DNA from: Amycolatopsis rifamycinica
GTDB lineage: Bacteria; Actinomycetota; Actinomycetes; Mycobacteriales; Pseudonocardiaceae
Assembly (NCBI RefSeq): GCF_000695625.1
Contig: NZ_JMQI01000045.1
Location: 1-64,000 of the forward strand
Direction: 5' to 3'
Length of the DNA: 64,000 bases
Position numbers and translations under genes: made by a program. The notes below the pieces were generated by a model. The model saw only the letters and a list, made by a program, of their open reading frames with translations, was not told the DNA's origin and ran no database searches. Shown here piece after piece: positions 24,556 through 33,532 of this stretch; the first letter of the stretch is position 1, and each line of letters opens with the position of its first letter.

Positions 24556-25608
24556 GTGCGCACCTCCCGGAGAACCCTGGCCTCGGCGCTGGCCGCCCTG
24601 ACCGTCGTGGGCCTGCTCGCGGGCTGTTCGCGTGCCGACAGCAGCGCCGCGCCCGCCGCCGACCAGGGCACCGCCGGCGAGGTCCGGGTCGGGTTCTTCC
24701 CGAACGTCACGCACGCCCCCGCGCTGATCGGCGCCAAGAAGGACTTCTTCAAGAACGAGCTCGGCGCGACCAAGCTCACCACGCAGACCTTCAACGCCGG
24801 GCCCGAAGAGGTCAACGCCCTGCTCGGCGGCTCCCTCGACGTCGCCTTCCTCGGCTCCGGCCCGGCGATCAACGCCTTCACCAAGTCCAAGGGCGCCATC
24901 CAGCTGATCTCCGGCGCCGTTTCGGGCGGCGCGCAGCTGGTCGTCAAGCCCGACATCACCAGCGTCGACCAGCTCAAGGGCAAGAACATCGCGACGCCGC
25001 AGCTGGCCAACACCCAGGACGTCGCGCTCAAGAAGTTCCTCGCCGGCAAGCAGCTGACCGGCCAGGTCAAGATCACCAACCTCGACAACCCCAAGACCCT
25101 CGACGCCTTCAAGAAGGGCGAGGTCGACGGCGGCTGGCTGCCCGAGCCGTGGGCGTCCCGGCTGGTCCTCGACGCCGGCGCGAAGGTCCTGGTCGACGAG
25201 AAGACGCTGTGGCCGGGCGGCCGCTTCCCGAGCACCGTCGTCATCGTGCGCAGCGAGTTCCTGCAGCAGCACCCGGACACCGTCCGCGCGCTGCTGAAGG
25301 GCGAGCTCGCCGCCATCGACTGGGCCAAGGCGAACCCGGCGGACGCGAAGACCGTGGTCAACGGCGCGCTCAAGGAGCTGGCCGGCAGTACCCTGAGCGC
25401 GGCGGTCCTGGACCGCGCGTTCTCCGGCATCGAGCTGACCACCGACCCCGTCGCCGCCGAATTCCCGCAGCTCGCGCAGGACTCGGTGACGGCAGGCGTG
25501 GTGAAGTCGGCGGTCGCGCTGAAGGGCTTCGCGGACTTCGGCCCGCTCAACGAGGTGCTCAAGGCTCAGAACCTGCCCGCCGTCGTAGCTCCCGAACTGA
25601 CCAAGTGA
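24556..25608 (+). CDS. Aliphatic sulfonate/nitrate-type ABC transporter substrate-binding lipoprotein
   Basis: A 350-residue lipoprotein (Cys24 in LLAGC) of the SsuA/TauA/NrtA binding-protein class. Family features are VRVGFFPNVTHAPALIG at the mature N-terminus, LLGGSLDVAFLGSGPAI and GEVDGGWLPEPWASRLV. It delivers a sulfonate, taurine or related ligand to the permease encoded just downstream. GTG 24556 was chosen because it begins directly at the signal peptide (RTSRRTLASALAALTVV). It is first in a three-gene operon with 19 bp to the ATPase gene. Confidence 0.88.
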   Translation: MRTSRRTLASALAALTVVGLLAGCSRADSSAAPAADQGTAGEVRVGFFPNVTHAPALIGAKKDFFKNELGATKLTTQTFNAGPEEVNALLGGSLDVAFLGSGPAINAFTKSKGAIQLISGAVSGGAQLVVKPDITSVDQLKGKNIATPQLANTQDVALKKFLAGKQLTGQVKITNLDNPKTLDAFKKGEVDGGWLPEPWASRLVLDAGAKVLVDEKTLWPGGRFPSTVVIVRSEFLQQHPDTVRALLKGELAAIDWAKANPADAKTVVNGALKELAGSTLSAAVLDRAFSGIELTTDPVAAEFPQLAQDSVTAGVVKSAVALKGFADFGPLNEVLKAQNLPAVVAPELTK

Positions 25609-25627
25609 TCCGGAGAGGCAGCCAACG

Positions 25628-26419
25628 ATGACCACCACCCTCCCGACCGGCCGGTCCAGTTTCACCGGCGCGACCGCGGTGCGTCTCGACGGCGTGCGCA
25701 AGACGTTCGGCACCGCCGGCCGCGCGGTCGTCGCGCTCGACGGCGTCGACCTGACGGTCGCGCCCGGCGAGTTCGTCTGCCTGCTCGGCGCGTCCGGCTG
25801 CGGCAAGAGCACGCTGCTGAACCTGGTCGCCGGGCTGGACGCGCCGTCGGCGGGCGAGATCACGCTGAACACCTCCCGGCCGGCGGTCATGTTCCAGGAA
25901 GCGGCGCTGATGCCGTGGCTGACCGCGGCCCGCAACGTCGAGCTGCCGCTGCGGCTGGCCGGCTTCGGCCGGGCCGAGCGCCGCGAAAAGGCCGCCGAGC
26001 TGCTGGATCTGGTCCGGCTGAACGGCGCGGGCGGCAAGCGGCCGCACGAGCTGTCCGGCGGGATGCGGCAGCGCGTCGCGCTGGCCCGCGCCCTGGCCGC
26101 GACGCTGCGCGTCGGCGGCGACCCGGAGCAGTCGCTCCTGCTGATGGACGAGCCGTTCGCCGCGCTCGACGCCATCACCCGCGACGTCCTGCAGGGCGAG
26201 CTGCTGCGCGTCTACCGCAGCACGGGCACGTCGGTGCTGTTCGTGACGCACGACGTGCGCGAGGCGGTCCGGCTCGGCCGGCGCGTGGTGCTGCTGTCGT
26301 CACGGCCCGGCCGGGTCGTGCGCGAGTGGGCGGACGTGCCGCTGGCCGACGCCGCGGAGCTGACCGAGGAAATCACCGGGCACCTGCGTGAGGTGATCAG
26401 CACCCATGCCGCAGCTTGA
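25628..26419 (+). CDS. ABC transporter ATP-binding protein, sulfonate/nitrate type
   Basis: A 263-residue ATPase with Walker A GASGCGKST, Q-loop MFQEAALMPWL, signature LSGGMRQRVALARAL, Walker B LLLMDEPFAALD and the H-loop FVTHD. It energises import of the ligand bound by the preceding lipoprotein. Its stop lies inside the next gene (14-bp overlap), so the permease is translationally coupled. Confidence 0.92.
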   Translation: MTTTLPTGRSSFTGATAVRLDGVRKTFGTAGRAVVALDGVDLTVAPGEFVCLLGASGCGKSTLLNLVAGLDAPSAGEITLNTSRPAVMFQEAALMPWLTAARNVELPLRLAGFGRAERREKAAELLDLVRLNGAGGKRPHELSGGMRQRVALARALAATLRVGGDPEQSLLLMDEPFAALDAITRDVLQGELLRVYRSTGTSVLFVTHDVREAVRLGRRVVLLSSRPGRVVREWADVPLADAAELTEEITGHLREVISTHAAA

Positions 26420-27290
26420 CCGGTCCGCGGAGGCCGACCTGGACGCGGTCGGCGCCGGATTGGACTCGCTCGACGCCCCCGTCGGCGAACGCCGCCCGAG
26501 CTTCTGGAAGCGGTTCGCCTGGGGGTTCCTGCCGCCGTTGGGCGCGCTCGTCCTGCTGCTCGTGGTCTGGCAGGTCCTCTGGGCCGCCGCCTTCTGGCCG
26601 GAGTCGCAGCTGCCCGCGCCGCTCGCGGTGTGGGACGAGTTCTGGAGCATCGTCGCCGACGGCCAGGTGTTCGGTTTCGTCTGGACGTCGGTGCACCGCG
26701 CCGCGCTGGGCTTCGTCGCCGGCGTGCTCATCGGCACCCCGCTCGGCCTGGTCGTGGCGAAGGTTCGCGTGGTCCGCGCGGCGATCGGGCCGCTGCTGAC
26801 GGGTTTGCAGAGCCTCCCGTCGGTGGCCTGGGTCCCGGCGGCGATCCTGTGGTTCGGCATCAACGACGCGGCGATCTACTTCGTCGTGCTGCTCGGCTCG
26901 GTGCCGTCGATCGCGAACGGCCTGGTGTCCGGCATCGACCAGATCCCGCCGATCCTCCCGCGCGTCGGCCAGGTGATGGGCGCCAACCGGCTGTCGTCGG
27001 CCCGCCACATCCTGCTGCCCGCCGCGCTCCCCGGCTTCCTGGCGGGGTTGAAGCAGGGCTGGGCGTTCTCGTGGCGCTCACTGATGGCGGCCGAGCTGAT
27101 CGCGCTGTCCCCGCAACTGGGCATCGGGCTCGGCGCCTACCTCAACCAGGGCTCGTCGTTCAACAGCATGGAGACGGTGATCGCGGCGATCTTCCTGATC
27201 CTGCTGGTCGGCGTAGGCATCGAACTGCTGGTCTTCCGCCCGCTGGAACGCGCGGTACTCCGAGCCCGCGGCCTGACTGCATCCCTCTAG
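26406..27290 (+). CDS. ABC transporter permease, sulfonate/nitrate type
   Basis: A 294-residue permease of the SsuC/TauC class. After an N-terminal cytosolic stretch of about 35 residues there are six membrane segments, with the EAA-like coupling loop around MGANRLSSARHILLPAALPGFLAGLKQG. It ends with the QGSSFNSMETVIAAIF helix typical of the family. It overlaps the ATPase gene and is the last gene before a repeat array. Confidence 0.9.
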   Translation: MPQLDRSAEADLDAVGAGLDSLDAPVGERRPSFWKRFAWGFLPPLGALVLLLVVWQVLWAAAFWPESQLPAPLAVWDEFWSIVADGQVFGFVWTSVHRAALGFVAGVLIGTPLGLVVAKVRVVRAAIGPLLTGLQSLPSVAWVPAAILWFGINDAAIYFVVLLGSVPSIANGLVSGIDQIPPILPRVGQVMGANRLSSARHILLPAALPGFLAGLKQGWAFSWRSLMAAELIALSPQLGIGLGAYLNQGSSFNSMETVIAAIFLILLVGVGIELLVFRPLERAVLRARGLTASL

Positions 27291-27315
27291 ACCCGGACCC
27301 GTGCTCGGGAAGGCC

Positions 27316-27497
27316 TCACCCGTGATTGAAGGGGCACCACTCGTGATTGGAGGGTCATCACGCGTGTTTGAAGGGGCATCACGCGTGATTGGGAAGGCGC
27401 CGCGCTGATGCCCGCCTGATCACACGTGATGCCCGCCCAGTCACGCGTGTTGCCCGCCTGATCACGGGTGATGCCCCGCTGATCACGCTTGATGCCC
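27316..27497. repeat. Inverted array of 21-bp repeats
   Basis: Four forward units (CGTG cores at 27321, 27342, 27363 and 27384) are followed by five inverted units (GATGCCC cores near 27407, 27428, 27449, 27470 and 27491), all on an exact 21-bp period. The best-conserved core is the palindrome TCACGCGTGA followed by TTG and a G-tract with GGGCATC. The two halves can pair across a centre near 27400. The array fills the space between convergent genes and its last unit touches the helicase stop codon. Two helical turns per unit would present bound proteins on one face. Confidence 0.85.
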
Positions 27498-29059
27498 TAT
27501 CGGGACCGGCGTGCGCCCGCCCGGGTGCCCGAAGAGAAGGCGGCGGCGCCGCCCGAACCCGACGGGCGGCCGGCCGCGGCCGGCGCACCCGATCGCCGGG
27601 CACCACCCGAAGCGGCGGCTCCGGACGAGCGGGGCGAGCCTCCCTGGCCGCCCGACCGTCGCGAGCCACCGGACGCGGGGGCACCCGAGCGGCGCGAACC
27701 GCCCGAGGCGGCGCCGTCCGAGCGGCGGGAAGCCGAGCCGGCCGAACGCTGCTCCTGGCCGGCGGCGCGGGAACGCTGGCCGCCCCGGTTCTCCTTCGGC
27801 GTGGCCGGCCCGCCGCGGCGGCCTCGGCCGCCACCCGGGGCCGCTCCGGAAGCCGTGACCTTCTTCGGGCGGTTGTCCACCGCCGGGGCCTTCGAGAACG
27901 TCCGCTCGCCCGGGGCCAGCTCCGCCAGCAGCGGGTGACCCGGCGCCAGCTGGGTCGTCGTCGGCTTGATGCCCGCCTTGCGGGTCAGGTCGCGGACGTC
28001 GCGGACCTGCGCGTCCGTCATCAGCGTCACCACCGTGCCCGACGCTCCGGCGCGGGCCGTGCGGCCCGATCGGTGCAGGTAGGCCTTGTGCTCCACCGGC
28101 GGGTCCGCGTGGATGACCAGCCGGACGTCGTCGACGTGGATGCCGCGGGCCGCGATGTCCGTCGCCACCAGCGTGCGGGCCGTGCCGGAGGAGAACGCCT
28201 CGAGGTTGCGCGTCCGGGCGTTCTGGCCCAGGTTGCCGTGCAGCTCCACCGCCGGAACGCCCGAAGCGACCAGCTTCCGCGTCAGCGCCTTCGCGCGGCT
28301 CTTCGTCCGCGTGAACACCAGCGTGCGGCCCGGCGCCGCCGTCAGGTCGACCAGCACCGGCAGGCGGTGGGTCTCCTCCAGGTGCAGGACGTGGTGCTCC
28401 ATCGTCGACACCGGCGACTGCGCCGAGTCGACGCTGTGCGTGATCGGGTCGTTCATGAAGCGCTTGACCAGCACGTCGACGCCGTTGTCCAGGGTCGCGG
28501 AGAACAGCATCCGCTGGCCGCGGGACGGCGTGGCGTCCATGATCCGCCGGACCTCGGGCAGGAAGCCCAGGTCGGCCATGTGGTCGGCCTCGTCCAGGAC
28601 CGTGATCTCGATGGCGTCGAGCTTCACGTGGCCGGAACGCATGTGGTCGGCGAGCCGGCCGGGGCAGGCCACGACGATGTCGACGCCGTCACGCAGCCGG
28701 GTGATCTGCGGGTTGGCCGAGACCCCGCCGAAGATCGTCGTCGTGCGCAGGCCCAGCGGCTTCGCCAGCGGGAGGATCGAGGCCTCGATCTGCGTCGCGA
28801 GCTCGCGCGTCGGCGCGAGGATCAGCGCGCGGGGGCGGCCCGGCTTGCGCCGCGTCGGGCCCGCGGCGAGGCGGGTCAGCACGGGCAGCACGAAGCCGTA
28901 CGTCTTGCCGGAGCCGGTGCGGCCGCGCCCGAGGACGTCGCGCCCGGCGAGGGTGTGCGGCAGGGTCGCCGCCTGGATCGGGAAGGGCTCGGTGACGCCC
29001 TGGGTGGCCAGCGCGGCCACGAGCGGGGTGGGCAGGCCGAGTTCAGCGAAAGTGCTCAT
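27497..29059 (-). CDS. DEAD-box ATP-dependent RNA helicase
   Basis: A 520-residue RNA helicase. The Q motif (PFPIQAATLP), Walker A (GRTGSGKT), PTRELA, DEAD (VLDEADHM), LFSAT, and the C-terminal HRSGRTARAG motifs are all present within residues 1-370. The last 130 residues are a basic, low-complexity tail rich in Gly, Ser, Arg, Ala and Pro with repeats such as ASGGSRRSGAP, likely an unstructured RNA-binding tail. I start at MSTFAELGL; an ATG at 29095 would add 12 residues and cannot be excluded. Its stop abuts the 21-bp repeat array. Confidence 0.9.
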   Translation of the reverse strand: MSTFAELGLPTPLVAALATQGVTEPFPIQAATLPHTLAGRDVLGRGRTGSGKTYGFVLPVLTRLAAGPTRRKPGRPRALILAPTRELATQIEASILPLAKPLGLRTTTIFGGVSANPQITRLRDGVDIVVACPGRLADHMRSGHVKLDAIEITVLDEADHMADLGFLPEVRRIMDATPSRGQRMLFSATLDNGVDVLVKRFMNDPITHSVDSAQSPVSTMEHHVLHLEETHRLPVLVDLTAAPGRTLVFTRTKSRAKALTRKLVASGVPAVELHGNLGQNARTRNLEAFSSGTARTLVATDIAARGIHVDDVRLVIHADPPVEHKAYLHRSGRTARAGASGTVVTLMTDAQVRDVRDLTRKAGIKPTTTQLAPGHPLLAELAPGERTFSKAPAVDNRPKKVTASGAAPGGGRGRRGGPATPKENRGGQRSRAAGQEQRSAGSASRRSDGAASGGSRRSGAPASGGSRRSGGQGGSPRSSGAAASGGARRSGAPAAAGRPSGSGGAAAFSSGTRAGARRSR

Positions 29060-29265
29060 AGATGCGTGCGGGCGTGCGAGCGCCCTGGTCTCCATAACCT
29101 GAGAAGGGTTGTCCTGCCCGGCGCAGACCGGTCAACGGCCGCGGCGCGTGGTAGTCGACAACAGCAGCGGGCCGAGGCAGAACTGAGCGGCCCGCATGAT
29201 CAGTATAGCGGGCGAGGGTGACCTAGCCCCAGTGAGATTGCCCGCACGCGCGCCGCCTTGCTAAG

Positions 29266-29279
29266 TTACCGGTCGGTAA
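29266..29279. promoter_or_regulatory. TetR-type palindrome upstream of acyl-CoA dehydrogenase
   Basis: TTACCG-GT-CGGTAA forms an inverted repeat with perfect 6-bp arms, 15 bp before the ATG at 29295. It overlaps where the promoter and ribosome binding region must be. Arms of this kind are typical of TetR-family repressors of fatty-acid or CoA-ester metabolism; the regulator is not identified. Confidence 0.55.
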
Positions 29280-29294
29280 TCGAGGAGGACGACC

Positions 29295-31001
29295 ATGCTG
29301 CTGAACCCGCGCGAGTACGACCCGGCGCACTTCGACGCCGAGACGCGGCGCCTGCTGCGCGCCACCATCGACTGGTTCGAACAGCGCGGCAAGGCGAAGC
29401 TGACCGAGGACTACCACAACCGCGTCTTCTACGCGGACTTCCTCGAGTTCGCGGGCAAGGAAGGCCTGTTCTCGACCTTCCTGACCCCCGCGGCGAACGC
29501 CGAGGGCAACCCGGACAAGCGCTGGGACACCAGCCGCGTCGCCGCCCTGTCGGAAATCCTCGGGTTCTACGGCCTGAACTACTGGTACCCGTGGCAGGTC
29601 ACCATCCTCGGCCTCGGCCCGGTGTGGCAGAGCGGCAACGAGGCGGCGCGCGAGCGTGCGGCCGCGGCACTGGACGCCGGCGGCGTCGGCGCGTTCGGTC
29701 TGTCCGAAAAGGACCACGGCGCCGACATCTACGCGTCCGACATGGTGCTCACCGAGGACGGCGAGGGCTACCGCGCCACCGGCTCCAAGTACTACATCGG
29801 CAACGGCAACTGCGCGCGCACGGTGTCGGTCTTCGGCCGCATCGACGGCGTCGAAGGCCCTGATCAGTACGTCTTCTTCTACGCCGACTCCGAGCACCCG
29901 AACTACCACGTCGTCAAGAACGTCGTGCCGTCGCAGATGTACGTCGCCGAGTTCCGGCTCGAGGACTACCCGGTGCGCGCCGAGGACATCCTGCACGTCG
30001 GCGCCGAAGCCTTCAGCGCCGCGCTGAACACCGTCAACATCGGCAAGTTCAACCTCTGCTTCGGCGGCATCGGCATGGCGACGCACTCGCTGTACGAGGC
30101 CATCACGCACGCGCACAACCGCGTCCTCTACGGCAAGCCGGTGACGGACTTCCCGCACGTCCGCCGCGAATTCGTCGAGGCCTACGCGCGGCTGACGGCG
30201 ATGAAGCTGTTCTCCGACCGCGCCGTCGACTACTTCCGCAGCGCGCACGCCGAAGACCGGCGCTACCTGCTGTTCAACCCGATCACCAAGATGAAGGTGA
30301 CCACCGAGGCGCAGAAGGTGATCGGCCTGGTCGCCGACGTCGTGGCGGCCAAGGGCTTCGAGGCCGACACCTACCTGGCGATGTCGAAGAACGACATCGA
30401 CGGCCTGCCGAAGCTCGAGGGCACGGTGGCCGTCAACCTCGCGCTGATCGCGAAGTTCATGCCGAACTACCTCTTCGCGCCGCAGGAGTACCCGCCGGTG
30501 CCGACCCGCACCGACGCCGCGGACGACGAGTTCCTCTTCCGCCAGGGCCCGGCGCGCGGCCTGTCGAAGGTCCGGTTCCACGACTGGAAGACCGCCTACG
30601 CGCAGGCGGCGCACATCCCGAACGTCGCGCTGTTCACCGAGCAGGCCGGGTACCTGGTCAAGCTGCTCACCGAGGCGGCGCCGGACGAGGCGCAGCAGGC
30701 CGACCTCGACTTCGGGCTCGCGCTCGCCGAGCTGTTCACGCTGATCGTGTACGGCCAGCTCGTCCTGGAGCAGGCCGGCCTCACCGGCCTGGACGACGAG
30801 GTCGTCGACCAGATCTTCGCGGTGCTGGTGCAGGACTTCAGCGTCGCGGCGGTGGACCTCCACGGCAAGGCGAGCTCGACCGGCGCCCAGCAGGCGATCG
30901 CACTGGCCGCGCTGCGCAAGCCGGTGGTCGACGCCGCGCGGTTCGAGAACGTCTGGGCGCGGGTGCGGGAGCTCTCCGGGGTCTACGCTATGCACCCGTG
31001 A
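29295..31001 (+). CDS. Acyl-CoA dehydrogenase
   Basis: A 568-residue flavoprotein of the acyl-CoA dehydrogenase superfamily. LSEKDHGADIYASDMVL is the conserved region near the FAD, SKYYIGNGNCA the strand that follows, and TVNIGKFNLCFGGIGMATHSLYEAI and KVIGLVADVVAAKGFE lie in the C-terminal helical domain. Length and the PREYDPAHFDAETRRLLRATI start suggest a larger subgroup than the usual 380-400-residue enzymes. Substrate is unknown. ATG 29295 follows GAGGAGG. Its stop overlaps the next start (TGATG), making a four-gene operon through 32632. Confidence 0.88.
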   Translation: MLLNPREYDPAHFDAETRRLLRATIDWFEQRGKAKLTEDYHNRVFYADFLEFAGKEGLFSTFLTPAANAEGNPDKRWDTSRVAALSEILGFYGLNYWYPWQVTILGLGPVWQSGNEAARERAAAALDAGGVGAFGLSEKDHGADIYASDMVLTEDGEGYRATGSKYYIGNGNCARTVSVFGRIDGVEGPDQYVFFYADSEHPNYHVVKNVVPSQMYVAEFRLEDYPVRAEDILHVGAEAFSAALNTVNIGKFNLCFGGIGMATHSLYEAITHAHNRVLYGKPVTDFPHVRREFVEAYARLTAMKLFSDRAVDYFRSAHAEDRRYLLFNPITKMKVTTEAQKVIGLVADVVAAKGFEADTYLAMSKNDIDGLPKLEGTVAVNLALIAKFMPNYLFAPQEYPPVPTRTDAADDEFLFRQGPARGLSKVRFHDWKTAYAQAAHIPNVALFTEQAGYLVKLLTEAAPDEAQQADLDFGLALAELFTLIVYGQLVLEQAGLTGLDDEVVDQIFAVLVQDFSVAAVDLHGKASSTGAQQAIALAALRKPVVDAARFENVWARVRELSGVYAMHP

Positions 31002-31447
31002 TGGCGCGGAAGTACCGGCTGGGCGTGACGCGGAAGGCCGCGAACGCCGTCGTGAAGGCGTTGCTGGAACGCGGGATCCCGGTCAACGGCCGCACCGGGT
31101 TCCTGCTGACCACGCGCGGGCGCAAGAGCGGCGTCGACCGGACCACCCCGGTCAACGTCATCGAGGCCGGCGGGGAACGCTGGCTCGTGTCGCCGTACGG
31201 GCAGGTCGGCTGGGTGCACAACCTGCGCACCGACCCGGCCGCGCGGCTGTGGCGCGGCCGACGGCGCGAAACGTGGGAGGTCGAGGAGGCCGACGCCGCC
31301 ACGGCGGGCCCGGTGCTGCGCGCCTACGTCCGCAAGATCCCGGTGACGGCGCCGTTCTTCGACGCCAAGCTGACCGGGCCGCCCGAAGCCTTCGCCGCGG
31401 AAGCCGTTCGACACCCGGTGTTCCGGTTGGCAAGATCGCGGGCGTGA
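31001..31447 (+). CDS. Deazaflavin (F420)-dependent nitroreductase-family oxidoreductase
   Basis: A 148-residue split-barrel protein of the Ddn family. It has RTGFLLTTRGRKSGVDRTTPVNVIEA and the central SPYGQVGWVHNLRTDPAARLW motif that binds F420 in this group. It transfers hydride from F420H2 to an unknown acceptor. It overlaps the acyl-CoA dehydrogenase stop and its own stop overlaps the hydratase start (GTGA), so it is likely part of one degradative or quinone-protecting operon. Confidence 0.85.
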   Translation: MARKYRLGVTRKAANAVVKALLERGIPVNGRTGFLLTTRGRKSGVDRTTPVNVIEAGGERWLVSPYGQVGWVHNLRTDPAARLWRGRRRETWEVEEADAATAGPVLRAYVRKIPVTAPFFDAKLTGPPEAFAAEAVRHPVFRLARSRA

Positions 31448-32214
31448 AGCGAGAGCGGGCGGCGGAGCTCATCTGGGACGCGTGGCTGACCGGCAAGCGG
31501 CTGGAGGGCCTCCCGGACGACGTCCGCCCGCGCGGCACCGCCGAAGGCATGGCGGTGCAGGCGGCGCTCGCCGAGCTGGGCGGGTCGGTGTCCGGCTGGA
31601 AGATCGGCGCGACGACGGTGTACGCCCGGCAGTACCTCGGCGTCCCCGGGCCGCTGCCGGGCCCGATGTTCGAGCGGTACCACCACGTCGAGGGTTCGCC
31701 GGTCCCCGCGGACACGATGACGATGGGCGTGGCCGAACCGGAGTTCGCCTTCCGGCTCAAGGCCGACCCGGGCCGGTCGCCGTCGCCGGCGGCGGTGCTC
31801 GACGCGGTCGACACGATGTTCCTGGCGATCGAGCTGCCGGACAGCCGCTACACCGACCACCGCCACGCGGGCGGCCCCCAGCTCCTGGCCGACGCGGCGT
31901 GCGCGGGCCGGTTCGTCGAGGGCGGTCCGGTGCCGGGGTGGCGCGACCTCGACCTGCCGCGCAGCCCGGTGGTCCTCCACGCCGACGGCGAGGAGTTCGC
32001 CCGCGGCAGCGGCCGCCTGGTCCTGGGCGACCCGCGCCTGGCCCTGCACTGGCTGGCGATGGAGCTGCCCCGCCACGGGCTCGCGTTGCGCCCCGGCGAC
32101 GTCGTGACGACGGGCACGGCGACCCCGCCGTGTCCGATCCACGCGGGCGGTCACGTGGTGGCGGACTTCGGCGCGCTGGGCAGTGTGGAAGTGAGGTTCC
32201 CGTCGCTAGAGTGA
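31444..32214 (+). CDS. 2-keto-4-pentenoate hydratase family protein
   Basis: A 256-residue protein of the fumarylacetoacetase/MhpD-like fold. GWKIGATTVYARQYLGVPGPLPGPMF and MTMGVAEPEFAFRLK carry the family's substrate and metal region, with acidic residues in VAEPEFAF as likely metal ligands. A C-terminal LALRPGDVVTTGTATPP motif is also present. Relatives hydrate 2-hydroxypentadienoate or decarboxylate oxalocrotonate in aromatic meta-cleavage. Here it sits with an acyl-CoA dehydrogenase and F420-type reductase, so the actual substrate is open. Confidence 0.82.
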   Translation: MKRERAAELIWDAWLTGKRLEGLPDDVRPRGTAEGMAVQAALAELGGSVSGWKIGATTVYARQYLGVPGPLPGPMFERYHHVEGSPVPADTMTMGVAEPEFAFRLKADPGRSPSPAAVLDAVDTMFLAIELPDSRYTDHRHAGGPQLLADAACAGRFVEGGPVPGWRDLDLPRSPVVLHADGEEFARGSGRLVLGDPRLALHWLAMELPRHGLALRPGDVVTTGTATPPCPIHAGGHVVADFGALGSVEVRFPSLE

Positions 32215-32218
32215 TCGG

Positions 32219-32632
32219 GTGCTGACCTTCCGTGCCGGTTTCGTGACCCTCGCCGTGGTCGTCGCCGGGCTCGACGCGGGCTTCTGGTTCTTCGCACGCG
32301 GCCCCCACCCGATGACTGCGCGCATCGGTTTCCTGGTGGCCTTCGTGCTGCTGCTGGCCCTGCTGGCGGCGGCCGCGGGCGTGGTGCGCTGGGAGGTGGC
32401 GGCCCCGCTGGGCGCGGCCTCGACCTCGGGCCTGCTGTTCGTCGGCGCGGCGGCGATCTTCAGCGTGGGCCTGGGATTCCTGCTGACGGCGGTCGTGGAG
32501 GCGGCGTTGGTGCGGCGGCTGGTCCTCGACGCGTCCCCGGCGGGCTGGCGCGGCGGGATGTGGCTGATCAGCGCGGCGGCCGCGGTGGTGCCGGTGGTGT
32601 TGTTCGCGGTGGGGCTCTTCGCGCTGCGGTGA
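32219..32632 (+). CDS. Hypothetical membrane protein
   Basis: A 137-residue protein with four hydrophobic helices (about 5-25, 35-57, 65-90 and 112-135), starting with GTG 32219 four bases after the hydratase stop. No family recognised. Position suggests it is the last gene of the acyl-CoA dehydrogenase operon. Confidence 0.65.
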   Translation: MLTFRAGFVTLAVVVAGLDAGFWFFARGPHPMTARIGFLVAFVLLLALLAAAAGVVRWEVAAPLGAASTSGLLFVGAAAIFSVGLGFLLTAVVEAALVRRLVLDASPAGWRGGMWLISAAAAVVPVVLFAVGLFALR

Positions 32633-32665
32633 TTTTTTGTCGGTGCCCCCTGCCACGATGTCCCG

Positions 32666-33532
32666 GTGACGTCCTGGAGAGATCGACTCGACACCCTCGC
32701 CCACGAGTGGCTGCCCGCCGAGCTGGCTACCGCATGGCTCGGGCTGGCGCGCCCGGGAATCCGCCTGGTACCCGGCGGCGAGGGCCCGCGCGTGGGCCGG
32801 ATCGGCGGCGCGCCCCTCATGCCCGCGGACCTGGCGTGGCCCGAGTGGCCGGGCCGGGGTCCCCTCGACTTCGTGGCCGCGGTGGACTGCGCGGCGCTGC
32901 CACGGGAGTTCCTGAGCATCCCGTTGCCCGAAGCGGGCACGCTCCTGTTCTTCTACTTCGACGGGTACCGCCGGGGCGCCGGCGAAACGCCGCTGCTCGA
33001 AGACGTCGAGGGCAGCCGCGTGCTGTTCGTTCCGGCGGGGTTGCCGGTCGTCGAACGGGCAGCGCCCGAAGGGCTCGTCCCGTACCCGGCGTTCGACCTC
33101 TCCGCCGAGGTGGTGGCGACGGCTCCGGAGGACGAGCACGACCTGCTCGACCGGACGGAGCTCGCGAACGGGGAGTCCCTCGACGAAGCGGCCGAGATGG
33201 TGGAGCTCCCCGGGGAATTCGTGGGCTCCGAGGTGTTCGGCGAGCTGGCCGCCCAGGCCCGGGGGCGGGGTCCGGAGCACCAGGTCGGCGGGTTCGCCGC
33301 CCCCGTGCAGGGGGCGGTGGAGAACGAGATCGCCGCGGCGGTGCTCGGGGACTACGGGCACCCACGCCGGGCCGAGGAGGCGGCCCGGTGGGTACTGCTC
33401 GCCCAGATCGACAGCGACGACCGGACCGACATGACCTGGGGCGACGCCGGAATGCTGTACTGGGTCATCCGCACCGACGACCTCGAGGCGGGCCGCTTCG
33501 ACCGCGCGCGGTGCACGCTGCAATGCGGCTGA
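32666..33532 (+). CDS. DUF1963 (YwqG-like) protein
   Basis: A 288-residue soluble protein of the DUF1963/YwqG type. It has RIGGAPLMPADLAWPEWPG near the start, LDFVAAVDCAALP, LLFFYFDGYRRG and a conserved C-terminal WVLLAQIDSDDRTDMTWGDAGMLYW. Function is not established. GTG 32666 begins 33 bp after the preceding gene. The last 14 codons lie inside a 77-bp segment that is duplicated in tandem just downstream, so the C-terminus could have been reshaped by that event. Confidence 0.8.
   Translation: MTSWRDRLDTLAHEWLPAELATAWLGLARPGIRLVPGGEGPRVGRIGGAPLMPADLAWPEWPGRGPLDFVAAVDCAALPREFLSIPLPEAGTLLFFYFDGYRRGAGETPLLEDVEGSRVLFVPAGLPVVERAAPEGLVPYPAFDLSAEVVATAPEDEHDLLDRTELANGESLDEAAEMVELPGEFVGSEVFGELAAQARGRGPEHQVGGFAAPVQGAVENEIAAAVLGDYGHPRRAEEAARWVLLAQIDSDDRTDMTWGDAGMLYWVIRTDDLEAGRFDRARCTLQCG

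Noticed and set aside
27316-27497. Possible CRISPR array from regularly spaced repeats
   Set aside because: The 21-bp units abut with no unique spacers, reverse orientation midway, and there are no cas genes nearby.
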